Assembly (NCBI GenBank): GCA_937974175.1 | Contig: CALJIG010000040.1 | Span: 1-51,723, forward strand | Direction: 5' to 3' | Origin: an uncultured Ignavibacteria bacterium | Lineage (GTDB): Bacteria > Bacteroidota > Ignavibacteria > Tepidaquicellales > Tepidaquicellaceae | DNA: 51,723 nucleotides | Part shown: one piece after another, positions 44,361 through 51,723 of the stretch | Numbering within the stretch: the first letter of the stretch is position 1 | How the letters are laid out: each line of letters starts with the position of its first letter | Notes under the pieces: model-generated | What the model saw: only the letters and a program-made list of their open reading frames with translations | What the model was told of the DNA's origin: nothing | Databases searched by the model: none | Made by a program: the position numbers and the translations under genes

Positions 44361-44840
44361 TTACCGGAATACTATTGTGCCTCTGAACTGCTTTGCCCCT
44401 GCCGGGAAAGATGATGGTTTATCTAAAGATTTTATTAATATAAGAGAATTTATATCGGGATTTTTATGCTGTGCGATAATTTTGCTCATGAATTTTTTCA
44501 TGATTGGGATTCCAAGTCCGCCGACTCTGAAATTTTTAAAATATTCAGTCATATCCGGATTTGATGCATCGTTCGGGTCGAATGTATTTCCGCTTTTATA
44601 ATTGAAAGTGATTTTGATCTGATTGTTTTCAGTTTCAACTTCTATTTCAATTGTATTGGCTTCATTATATTTGTGCGCATGTTTAATAATATTGGTACAA
44701 GCCTCGTCAACGGAAAGCACTATCTGGTTGATAGTAGCCTGGTCAAGCCCGCTGTGTTCAGCGCTCTCTTCCACAAACTTTCTCACTGTTGAAAGGTTTT
44801 TAGTAGAACTTGAAATCAATATTTTTACATTATCGCTCAA
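44361..44840 (-). CDS. RsbW-like anti-sigma factor/serine kinase
   Basis: The 159-residue GHKL ATPase has the N-box QIVLSVDEACTNIIKHAHKYNE (about 41-62), a FDPND segment, and GGLGIPIMKKFMSKI as the G-box region, as in RsbW/SpoIIAB. It should phosphorylate the STAS antagonist (next gene upstream) on serine and bind either a sigma factor or another target. No sigma factor gene is in the window, so the final target is open. Confidence 0.9.
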   Translation of the reverse strand: MSDNVKILISSSTKNLSTVRKFVEESAEHSGLDQATINQIVLSVDEACTNIIKHAHKYNEANTIEIEVETENNQIKITFNYKSGNTFDPNDASNPDMTEYFKNFRVGGLGIPIMKKFMSKIIAQHKNPDINSLILIKSLDKPSSFPAGAKQFRGTIVFR

Positions 44841-44847
44841 TAGTCTG

Positions 44848-45198
44848 TTAGTTGTTGCTGAATTTTTCTACCGCTGTGTTTTCTTCGTTGTAAATCTCGA
44901 ACAAAATCGGAAATCCGAGCATATCAAATATATTGAATATCTTTTCGCTCATTTCGCAAAGCTTTATATCGCCTTTATTATCTCTTGTATTTTCGATGTA
45001 AGCCATAAATACTCCCAGTCCGGCGCTGCTTATATAAGTCAGTTTCTTGAAATTCACTATAATCTTAAACTTGTTCGAAGCCAATAGTGATTCAAGTTCC
45101 TTTTCCAGCTCTACTGAAGTATGGGCATCGAGGAATCCTTCCAGGTTAAGGATCTCAATATCTCCCGAACTTTTCTTAGTAATGCTAAATTCTTCCAT
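44848..45198 (-). CDS. STAS-domain anti-sigma factor antagonist
   Basis: The 116-residue protein is a single STAS domain: LNLEGFLDAHTSVELEKELESLL, then FKKLTYISSAGLGVFMAYIENTR. ISSAGLG (57-63) contains the phosphorylatable serine. Unphosphorylated, it would sequester the RsbW-like protein encoded 7 bases downstream. It is the first gene of the three-gene partner-switch set. Confidence 0.92.
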   Translation of the reverse strand: MEEFSITKKSSGDIEILNLEGFLDAHTSVELEKELESLLASNKFKIIVNFKKLTYISSAGLGVFMAYIENTRDNKGDIKLCEMSEKIFNIFDMLGFPILFEIYNEENTAVEKFSNN

Positions 45199-45245
45199 TT
45201 TAGAAATTAATTTTTACCAAAATCATAAAAAATATTATCAAAATA

Positions 45246-45360
45246 AATGTAAATAATAAAGATTTATAATCTTTACATCGTTTCTCTTTACGTTACGAAG
45301 CCGAGCTTCGTAACTAGGGTGTTTGCAGAATGTAAATAATAAAGATTTATAATCTTTACA
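45246..45360. repeat. 32-bp direct repeat pair with hairpins
   Basis: Two identical 32-base copies, 83 bases apart, each contain AAAGATT-TAT-AATCTTT flanked by GTAAA and TTTAC. A GTTACGAAGC/GCTTCGTAAC hairpin lies between them. Confidence 0.85.
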
Positions 45361-45491
45361 CTCTTTTCTTTGAACTTAGTTCCAAAGCTATTAAAGTTCG
45401 CCATCTTTAATGTGAGGGAAAGATTACAGATATGTTTATCGGCTCTGCTTAGCGGATATGTTTCTCCATAGAATATAATTCGTAAAAATTG

Positions 45492-45499
45492 TATATTTG
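45492..45499 (+). promoter_or_regulatory. Bacteroidota-type -7 element (TATATTTG) of anmK
   Basis: TATATTTG matches TAnnTTTG, 31 bases before the anmK ATG at 45531. No clear -33 TTTG at the expected distance. Confidence 0.5.
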
Positions 45500-45530
45500 T
45501 TTCAAAATATGCTCAAAATTAACGGACTAA

Positions 45531-46703
45531 ATGCCTAAAGTTACGAGAATTATTGGAATTTTATCAGGGACTTCCGTCGATTCTATCGACTGTGTTTTAG
45601 TGGAAGTATCGGGATTTGGGCCAAAGACGAAAATTGCAGTTAAAGAATTTTATTCAAAGCGATACCCTAACGAGCTTAAAAAATTAATACTTAAAAATTC
45701 TCATATTGCAAGCAGCAATGTTGAGGAGATTTGCCTGCTGAATTTTATTGTAGGCAAGGCATTTGCTCAGGCAGTTAAGGAGTTCCTCACAAAGCGGAAA
45801 ATAAATTCTTCCTCAATTTCATTTATCGGCTCTCACGGACAGACAATTTACCATATCCCTCAGGAAAAAGCAGTCGCCGGCATAAAATCCAAGGCAACTT
45901 TGCAAATCGGAGACCCCTCTGTTATTGCCTCTTTGACGGGAATAACAACTATTGGCGATTTCAGAACTGCAGATATGGCTGTAAACGGAAACGGAGCGCC
46001 ATTTGCTCCTTACCTCGATTATATTTTATTCGGCAATACAAAGAAGAATATCGCTCTTTTAAATATTGGCGGAATAGGTAACGTTACGATTCTCAAAAAA
46101 GGATGCAAAAAAAATGAAGTTACGGCATTCGATACCGGCGCAGGCAATATGATGATAGATGCCCTTATGAAGAAGTTTTATAAGCAGGATTTTGATAAGA
46201 ACGGAAAGATTGCATCGGTTGGAAAACTGAATCCGGTGTTATTCAATAAGCTTAAAGCAAAAGATAAATATTATACGGCTAAGCCTCCGAAGGCAACGGG
46301 GCGCGAGTATTATGGCGAAGATTTTATAAATTACATTTTAAAAAATTCCAAAGGAATACCTAAGCAGGATATTATTAGCACGGTTACAGAGTTTACGGCG
46401 TTTACAATTTGTTACAATATTATGAATTTTCTTCCGAAGGGTAGCAGCTCAGTTAATTCAATTGAAGAGCTTCACATCAGCGGAGGCGGAGCAGAGAATA
46501 AATTTTTAGTTCAAAGCATTTCAACTTATTTGCCCGGAACAAAAATTTTAAAGATGGATTCAAAAGGCATTACAGCAAAGAATAAAGAAGCAGTTTTATT
46601 TGCAGTGCTTGCAAACGAAACATATAACGGAATGACTTCGAATCTCCCCAGTGTTACAGGCGCAAAGAGGGAAGTTATTCAGGGTAAGATTTGTTTAGCG
46701 TGA
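45531..46703 (+). CDS. anmK: Anhydro-N-acetylmuramic acid kinase
   Basis: The 390-residue protein matches AnmK: GILSGTSVDSIDCVLVEV at the N-terminus (nucleotide-binding start), GSHGQTIYHIP, IGDFRTADMAVNGNGAPFAPYLDYILF, LNIGGIGNVTIL, FDTGAGNMMIDALM and a C-terminal HISGGGAENKFL. AnmK phosphorylates 1,6-anhydroMurNAc during peptidoglycan recycling, giving MurNAc-6-phosphate for MurQ. No murQ lies nearby. Its ATG at 45531 follows a TATATTTG promoter element. Confidence 0.95.
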   Translation: MPKVTRIIGILSGTSVDSIDCVLVEVSGFGPKTKIAVKEFYSKRYPNELKKLILKNSHIASSNVEEICLLNFIVGKAFAQAVKEFLTKRKINSSSISFIGSHGQTIYHIPQEKAVAGIKSKATLQIGDPSVIASLTGITTIGDFRTADMAVNGNGAPFAPYLDYILFGNTKKNIALLNIGGIGNVTILKKGCKKNEVTAFDTGAGNMMIDALMKKFYKQDFDKNGKIASVGKLNPVLFNKLKAKDKYYTAKPPKATGREYYGEDFINYILKNSKGIPKQDIISTVTEFTAFTICYNIMNFLPKGSSSVNSIEELHISGGGAENKFLVQSISTYLPGTKILKMDSKGITAKNKEAVLFAVLANETYNGMTSNLPSVTGAKREVIQGKICLA

Positions 46704-46789
46704 TCCGCTGATTTGTAATCCACAGATCGGAATAAACTCTCAATAAACCGTGGCGAGTTGAGTAGGAGAAATTAAGTTTACAGTAATTC

Positions 46790-46817
46790 GTAGAGACGCA
46801 AAATTTTGCGTCTCTAC
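46790..46817. repeat. 28-bp palindromic repeat (GTAGAGACGCAA), copy 2
   Basis: GTAGAGACGCAAAA and TTTTGCGTCTCTAC form a perfect 28-bp palindrome 11 bases before the SDR start codon. It is the same repeat as at 42024-42051. Its position before a start codon argues against a simple terminator role here. Confidence 0.85.
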
Positions 46818-46827
46818 ATAAAAAAGA

Positions 46828-47571
46828 ATGTCAGAAAAAAACATAAAAGATAAAGTTGCAATAGTTACAGGCGGAACGGGAGCTCTTGGAAGAGTTGTTG
46901 CTCATAAATTAGCTGAACAGGGAATAAAAGTTTACATCCCGACTCTCACAATGGATGAGTTCAATCATGTATTCGATAATTCCTCAACAGCAGATGAAGG
47001 GGAATTCAAGCTAAGAAAAATATTTGCATTCGATTGCAATGCATTCGATGAAAATTCAGTAAAGGATTTTGTTGACAGCGTTGAAATTCAGGAAAAAGGA
47101 AGCATAGATTATTTAGTAAATACAGTCGGAGGAATACACGCTCCGGTAAATATTGCAGATTTAGATACAGCAGCGTTTGATAAAATGTTCACTTTCAATT
47201 TTAAGTCAACTTTCTTTTTTACAAGAGAGTGCCTTAAAATAATGAAAAGAAATAATTTCGGAAGGATTGTTTCCATAGGTGCAATAGCCGGAATGAAACC
47301 TGAAGCAGCACGTTTTCCTTACTCATACTCTAAAGCAGGAGTGAACTGGCTGATGGATACAATATCGGAAGAATATAAAGACTACAATATTAGAGCTAAC
47401 ACAGTAATGCCAAGCATTATTGATACGCCGGCAAACCGTGAATGGGGAAGTGAAGATGATATTAAAAAATGGGTAAAGCCCGAAGAAGTTGCAGATGCAA
47501 TTTCATACTTAAGTTCAGATAAAGGAAATTCAATAAGAAGTTCAATTATAAAAGTATTCGGAAATTATTAA
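46828..47571 (+). CDS. Short-chain dehydrogenase/reductase
   Basis: The 247-residue SDR has the nucleotide-binding TGGTGALG (14-21), a VNTVGG segment (98-102; family usual NNAG), a Ser in IVSIGAIAG (about 149) and the catalytic YSYSK (Tyr165, Lys169). It is predicted to use NAD(P)H; the substrate is unknown. It opens an operon with an epimerase/dehydratase (19-base gap) and an aldehyde dehydrogenase (7-base gap), suggesting a small oxidoreductive pathway on a sugar or aldehyde. Confidence 0.9.
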   Translation: MSEKNIKDKVAIVTGGTGALGRVVAHKLAEQGIKVYIPTLTMDEFNHVFDNSSTADEGEFKLRKIFAFDCNAFDENSVKDFVDSVEIQEKGSIDYLVNTVGGIHAPVNIADLDTAAFDKMFTFNFKSTFFFTRECLKIMKRNNFGRIVSIGAIAGMKPEAARFPYSYSKAGVNWLMDTISEEYKDYNIRANTVMPSIIDTPANREWGSEDDIKKWVKPEEVADAISYLSSDKGNSIRSSIIKVFGNY

Positions 47572-47590
47572 TAAATAATTTATTCAACTA

Positions 47591-48649
47591 ATGGCAGAAA
47601 AAGAATTAAAAATTATTGTAACAGGGGGAGCAGGATTTTTAGGCTATCACATTAACCTGAAAATTAATCAAATCACTCCTTATAAGAACACAACTTTCTT
47701 TGATATTGCACCTTTCGAAGAAGGCGATTACAATAAAGAAATAAATATGATTTACGGAGACGTTCGCGATGCAAAACAAATGGACGAAATGTTTAAAGGT
47801 GCTGACGTTGTTATCCATTGCGCAGCCGCCCTTCCGCTCTGGAAGAAAAAAGATATCTTTGAAACAAACGTTGACGGAACAAGAAACGTATGTGAAGCAG
47901 CGTTGAAAAATAAAGTCGGACGAATGGTCTTCATTTCTTCAACTTCTGTTTACGGAGTTCCCGATGTTCATCCGTTATACGAATATCATCCTAGAGTCGG
48001 TGTAGGTCCTTACGGCAAAAGTAAAATTATGGGTGAAGAAATCTGCGAAGAGTACAGAACGAAAGGATTACCGATTGCCATTTTAAGACCAAAAAGTTTT
48101 ATCGGAACTGCAAGACTTGGCGTGTTCCAAATCCTTTACGATTGGATTGAGTCAGGTGTAAAAATTCCGATTATCGGGAACGGAAAAAATCGTTACCAGT
48201 TATTTGAAGTAGAAGACTTAGTTGATGCAATTTTATTATGCGCAACTTTGCCTCTTGAAAAAACTAATGATACATTCAATGTTGGTGCGAAAGAATTTAA
48301 GACAGTAAGAGAAGATGTGGGCGCAATGTGCGAATATGCCGGAACAGGTTCACGCGTAATGGGTACACCTGCCGGACCAATAAAATTTTTCCTTAGAATT
48401 TTTGAATTACTAAATCTTTCACCATTATATAAATGGATTTACGGAACAGCCGATACGGACTCATTCGTATCAATTGAAAAAGCTCAGAAGCAGCTTGGCT
48501 GGAATCCCAAATTCTCAAACTCACAAGCACTTATCCGTTCATACCAATGGTATCTTGATAACAAACACACAATACAGCAGGGCACGGGCGTGACTCATAG
48601 AATTGCCTGGAAACAGGGAGTTCTGGGATTATTTAAAAAACTATTATAA
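47591..48649 (+). CDS. NAD-dependent epimerase/dehydratase (extended SDR)
   Basis: The 352-residue extended SDR has TGGAGFLGYH (11-20), GDVRDAKQMDEMFKGADVVIHCAA, FISSTSVYG and catalytic YGKSK (Tyr141, Lys145). It also has ILRPKSFIGTARLGVF and a C-terminal substrate domain. It could act on a nucleotide sugar, a sterol-like or other hydroxy compound; I cannot choose. It is sandwiched between the SDR and the aldehyde dehydrogenase genes. Confidence 0.9.
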   Translation: MAEKELKIIVTGGAGFLGYHINLKINQITPYKNTTFFDIAPFEEGDYNKEINMIYGDVRDAKQMDEMFKGADVVIHCAAALPLWKKKDIFETNVDGTRNVCEAALKNKVGRMVFISSTSVYGVPDVHPLYEYHPRVGVGPYGKSKIMGEEICEEYRTKGLPIAILRPKSFIGTARLGVFQILYDWIESGVKIPIIGNGKNRYQLFEVEDLVDAILLCATLPLEKTNDTFNVGAKEFKTVREDVGAMCEYAGTGSRVMGTPAGPIKFFLRIFELLNLSPLYKWIYGTADTDSFVSIEKAQKQLGWNPKFSNSQALIRSYQWYLDNKHTIQQGTGVTHRIAWKQGVLGLFKKLL

Positions 48650-48656
48650 AAAAATA

Positions 48657-50045
48657 ATGCAAACATATTTAACAAAAATGCATAAGAAGTTTATACTCGA
48701 TGTAAATCCTTCGACAGGCGCATTAATTGAAAAAATAAAGTGCTCTTCGGCAGGTGAAATTGCTTCGGCAGTAAAGCTTGCTCACAAGGCATATAAAGTA
48801 TGGGGCAATACTCCTCTCAAAAAAAGAATTGCTCTGATGAAATCAGTTGCAAAGGATTTAGCAAAAGCAAAGGACAGAATTGGCAGAATTATCGCCGATG
48901 AAATGGGCAAGCCTTTGAAATCTGCTGTCGGTGAAGTGCTTGGAACAGCTTATGCAATCGAAGAGAATATTAATATGGCAGAGAAGGCTTACGAAGTTGA
49001 AATGCTGAAAGAAGAAAACACCGTTACTGAATTGCACAGAATGCCTCTTGGTGTTGTTGCAGTTATTACTCCATGGAATTTCCCTGTAGGAATGCCTGAG
49101 TCACTTCTTACACCTGCATTGCTTGCAGGTAATACAGTTGTGTTCAAGCCCTCGGAAAATACTCCGTTAGCAGGTAAAGCAATCTATGAAATTTATAATA
49201 ATTATCTACCTAAAGGCGCAATAAATTTATTGCAGGGTGCTGAAGAAGTCGGTGAGATTCTTATCAACTCAGATATTGATATGGTAGCTTTTGTCGGTTC
49301 GCAGAATGTCGGCAAAAGAATTATGTCTGCATGCGCAAAAAATCTTAACAGATTGGTACTTGAGCTTGGCGGTAAAGACCCAATGATTATTTTAAAAGAC
49401 GCCGATTTAGAAAGAGCAGCAAAGTATGCAGTTAACGGCTCGTTAAGAAATTCAGGACAGGTATGCGTCTCTGTTGAAAGAATTTATATTGAAGATAAAG
49501 TTGCAGATAAATTTGAAAAATTAGTTCTGGAAAATTTAAAGAACTGGAAAGTCGGCAAGAGCACGGATGATGTTGATATGGGACCGATGGTAAACGATAC
49601 ACAAAGAGCGCACGTTCTTTCGCAGATAGATGAAGCAAGAAGAAAAGGCGCAAAGCTTTTACACGGTGGAAGCAAAATTGAAGGTGAAGGTTTTTTTATG
49701 GAGCCAACAGTTTTAAGCAACCTTTCCGATAAGCACGATATCATGGTAAGAGAAACATTCGGACCTGTTGTTTGCATTCAAAAAGTTAAAAGCGCAGAGG
49801 AAGCAGTTGAGAAAGCAAATAACTCAAGCTTCGGGCTCGGCGCAACAGTGTGGACAAAGAATCAGAACAAAGGAAAAGAAATCGCAAGACAGGTTGAATC
49901 AGGCATGGTTGGTGTTAATCAGGGAATCGGCGGAGTTTCAGGTACACCATGGGTAGGAATAAAACAAAGCGGTTTCGGTTACTTAGGTTCGATAGACGGA
50001 TTAAGACAGTTTACTGTTCCGAAGAAAATATCATATAAGAATTAA
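48657..50045 (+). CDS. NAD(P)-dependent aldehyde dehydrogenase (succinate-semialdehyde type)
   Basis: With the ATG at 48657 the protein has 462 residues. It carries TPWNFP (catalytic Asn141), FKPSE (Lys164), LELGGKDP (general base Glu236) and SGQVCVSVERIYI (nucleophile Cys270), the core of ALDHs of the GabD/succinate-semialdehyde branch. It oxidises an aldehyde to an acid with NAD(P)+. The frame is open to 48603, but that start overlaps the epimerase gene; 48657 lies 7 bases after its stop and is preferred. The substrate is inferred only from family resemblance. Confidence 0.92.
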   Translation: MQTYLTKMHKKFILDVNPSTGALIEKIKCSSAGEIASAVKLAHKAYKVWGNTPLKKRIALMKSVAKDLAKAKDRIGRIIADEMGKPLKSAVGEVLGTAYAIEENINMAEKAYEVEMLKEENTVTELHRMPLGVVAVITPWNFPVGMPESLLTPALLAGNTVVFKPSENTPLAGKAIYEIYNNYLPKGAINLLQGAEEVGEILINSDIDMVAFVGSQNVGKRIMSACAKNLNRLVLELGGKDPMIILKDADLERAAKYAVNGSLRNSGQVCVSVERIYIEDKVADKFEKLVLENLKNWKVGKSTDDVDMGPMVNDTQRAHVLSQIDEARRKGAKLLHGGSKIEGEGFFMEPTVLSNLSDKHDIMVRETFGPVVCIQKVKSAEEAVEKANNSSFGLGATVWTKNQNKGKEIARQVESGMVGVNQGIGGVSGTPWVGIKQSGFGYLGSIDGLRQFTVPKKISYKN

Positions 50046-50070
50046 ATCAGATTACATAGATGTACAAACA

Positions 50071-50098
50071 AAAAAACCCGCTTCATGCGGGTTTTTTT
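50071..50098. terminator. Bidirectional terminator (ACCCGC/GCGGGT)
   Basis: AAAAAAACCCGC and GCGGGTTTTTTT form a compact stem over a five-base loop, with T runs on both strands. It lies between the convergent aldehyde dehydrogenase gene and the minus-strand helical-protein gene. Confidence 0.9.
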
Positions 50099-50109
50099 GT
50101 TTCAAAAAT

Positions 50110-51558
50110 TTAACTTGCTTTCGGCAGTGTGTGAATTAGCTCTTTCACTTTATCTGCCAGCCATTCTTTTTCTGCAGTATAAGTTGCCTTTAAAATTTCT
50201 TCGTAGTTCAGTCTCTCGCTCGGATTCATTTTCATACGCACCAGTTTTTTCAGATAGGAAAGGAAACTGTTAATTGCCTTATTCATAGCCACCGGAATAT
50301 TATCGTTTCTCTTTTGGAACTGCTTTATGCTTTCTATAATAGAAGAAATTTCTTTAAGGTAATTCAATTCGTAATACAACTTGCAAAGCAGCAGCTTCGA
50401 ATTTATATAGTAGAAGTAATTAATATATTTTACTTTACCCAAGGCAAAAAGAGATTTATCATACTCCTTGCGTGCAAATAAAATCCTTGAAAGTGTAAGG
50501 TATACAGTTGAGTCTTTTAGTTCTTCAGGGAATCTGTCTTTATATTTATTCAGGAAGTTTTCAACAAACTGTACTGCATTGAGCTTCAGGGAAAGATTTA
50601 CGACTGTGAGGAAATTATTTGCATTAACTTTTTTATCTATAAACAGAATATCTTTTTCATCCAGATAAGAATTGATTCTTAAAATATCATTCAGGGCATC
50701 GTTGCTTCCGTTCCAGTAGAGCTTCACGCAATAATTGTTCATATTCATAAGGAAGAATCTAATGCTTGCTTTATCAAGCTGGTCGATATGAGCTTCCATA
50801 AACTCTTTCATCTCATTGAACGGCGCCGGAGCGTCTTCATCCTGTGTCATTATGTAGTTAAGATAATGAAGATAAACTACGGGATGTTCAGATTTAATAT
50901 TATCTTTATTCTTTTCAACAAACTTAACTACATCATCAAAGCACCAGTTTCTCTGGTTAAAATTTTTATTTGAATTATTTTTAACGTAGCTTGCAAGATA
51001 ATTTATGTTCAGCTTACTGATTATAAATTTATAATTCTGCGCTTCTTCAAGTTTTGTTATCAGCGTTTCGTATTCAGATGAAATAGAATCTGCATGATAT
51101 GAGAGCATCTGAGCGTAAAGATTTACCATATCCTGGTAATACTTCTCATTCATTTTTATTCCGAGAGTTTTTTCCTTCAGGATAATCTGCTTAAGGCTTT
51201 CAAATGACTTAGTGATATTTCTGTCCTTGAATGCATTTAGCAAAATTATATTAGTATTCACCTTGTTGTTATCAAGCTCAAGTATAATAAGATATTGTTC
51301 TACCAGCTTTGTGAAATTTGATAAAAGCTTTCGGGATTTAACGTCATCAAATTTTTCCTTAGGGAAGATCTGTCTGAATATTTCCTGCTGTTCTATCATA
51401 CCCGTTGAAAGCATATGATGGTTATCTTTCAGAATATAATACAACTTAAGAATATTCTGATTCTTATTGAAGAATGGAGAAAGAAGAAACTCTTCGAGGT
51501 TCCGAAATTCTATCTTCGTTAACTTAAGCAATATTTCGGAAAGTTTAGTATCCTTCAT
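50110..51558 (-). CDS. Hypothetical alpha-helical protein
   Basis: The 482-residue soluble protein is almost entirely helical and Asn/Lys/Leu-rich, with no signal peptide. Segments such as LTLSRILFARKEYDKSLFALGKVKYINYFYYINSKLLLCKLYYEL look like degenerate TPR pairs. The N-terminus (LLKLTKIEFRNLEEFLLSPFFNKNQNILKLYYILK) recalls the start of large helical proteins common in Bacteroidota. I recognise no named family. It stands alone, converging on the aldehyde dehydrogenase operon; the upstream 165 bases to the window edge show no gene. Confidence 0.8.
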   Translation of the reverse strand: MKDTKLSEILLKLTKIEFRNLEEFLLSPFFNKNQNILKLYYILKDNHHMLSTGMIEQQEIFRQIFPKEKFDDVKSRKLLSNFTKLVEQYLIILELDNNKVNTNIILLNAFKDRNITKSFESLKQIILKEKTLGIKMNEKYYQDMVNLYAQMLSYHADSISSEYETLITKLEEAQNYKFIISKLNINYLASYVKNNSNKNFNQRNWCFDDVVKFVEKNKDNIKSEHPVVYLHYLNYIMTQDEDAPAPFNEMKEFMEAHIDQLDKASIRFFLMNMNNYCVKLYWNGSNDALNDILRINSYLDEKDILFIDKKVNANNFLTVVNLSLKLNAVQFVENFLNKYKDRFPEELKDSTVYLTLSRILFARKEYDKSLFALGKVKYINYFYYINSKLLLCKLYYELNYLKEISSIIESIKQFQKRNDNIPVAMNKAINSFLSYLKKLVRMKMNPSERLNYEEILKATYTAEKEWLADKVKELIHTLPKAS

Positions 51559-51723
51559 ACTTTAGAGGAGAAAGTTAAAAAATATTTCCTTCGGGGATAA
51601 TAATTTTTATTTTTCTTTAGCCTAATATAGTTATTTTTTGCCAAAAAGTGAATAATTTATTTAATCTTATCCGTAACAAGAAAATTACACGCCGAATTAT
51701 TTTTAAATTATTTTTTAAATAAA

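Larger units (their letters stand above)
45199..45530. other. Structured intergenic region with duplicated hairpins
   Basis: This 332-base gap lies between the divergent STAS gene and anmK. It holds a 32-bp direct repeat (45246-45277 and 45329-45360), each copy able to fold through AAAGATT/AATCTTT. It also holds a 10-bp inverted repeat, GTTACGAAGC and GCTTCGTAAC, at 45292-45314, a short palindrome GAACTTAGTTC near 45374, and the anmK promoter element. No ORF is evident. Confidence 0.7.

Noticed and set aside
46704..46735. Third copy of the AATCACTGATT element after anmK
   Set aside because: Only a loose resemblance (CCGCTGATTTGTAATCCACAG) without paired ends. It may be a remnant but cannot be supported as a copy.
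48603..48656. N-terminal extension of the aldehyde dehydrogenase
   Set aside because: It would overlap the end of the epimerase gene, and the extra 18 residues do not resemble the family. ATG 48657 fits better.

Overview
The window is AT-rich bacterial chromosomal DNA, most likely from the Ignavibacteria/Chlorobiota side of the Bacteroidota superphylum. Seven secreted proteins end in a type IX secretion (T9SS/Por) sorting domain with an NYPNPFNP-type motif. Several genes start just downstream of TATATTTG, the Bacteroidota-type -7 promoter element. Shine-Dalgarno signals are weak or absent at most starts, TTG starts are frequent, and TonB proteins and menaquinone-type methylation are present. 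The genus assignment is inference; no rRNA or tRNA gene was seen.

Layout. 1-3964: a heptad tandem repeat at the window edge, a histidine ammonia-lyase with an unusual SSG cofactor triad, a YihY membrane protein and a SpoIIE-type phosphatase. 4240-17326: six consecutive plus-strand T9SS cargo genes: two paralogous YCF48-repeat proteins, a choice-of-anchor B protein, a large unknown, and two paralogous M1 aminopeptidases. Most are followed by their own hairpin terminator. 17488-18912: a serine beta-lactamase-like hydrolase with a TPR tail. 19146-23108: a pstSCAB phosphate importer whose pstS-pstC junction is occupied by an interspersed inverted-repeat element. 23209-25662: minus-strand ComB-like phosphatase, aldo/keto reductase and two small membrane proteins. 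25924-27591: small proteins, including two related WHW/CxxC proteins flanking an orphan LuxR helix-turn-helix. 27752-29253: an L,D-transpeptidase and an EthD-like protein. 29505-34252: two TonB paralogues, the second heading a TonB / small membrane protein / phosphate-binding-like lipoprotein / TPR operon. 34317-37328: an S41 protease and a seventh T9SS protein.

37501-41425 is a housekeeping run: an ICMT-like methyltransferase, an AtuA-related protein, prfB with a programmed +1 frameshift, a LolC/E-type permease whose start is not ATG/GTG/TTG, and ubiE/menG. Then come a stand-alone rpsR, a GrpB-family protein, and a minus-strand partner-switching set (STAS antagonist, RsbW-like kinase, GAF/SpoIIE phosphatase). 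anmK follows, then an SDR / epimerase / aldehyde dehydrogenase operon, and finally a helical protein of unknown function.

The least explained material is intergenic. There is a TIR-like repeat family that supplies or abuts stop codons, a 28-bp palindrome present twice, a 99-bp inverted repeat before rpsR, a duplicated hairpin before anmK, and heptad repeats. I found no clear novel multi-gene defence or biosynthetic system. The best candidates for undescribed biology are the small WHW/CxxC protein pair, the non-canonical starts of pstC and the LolC/E gene, and the repeat element inside the pst locus.
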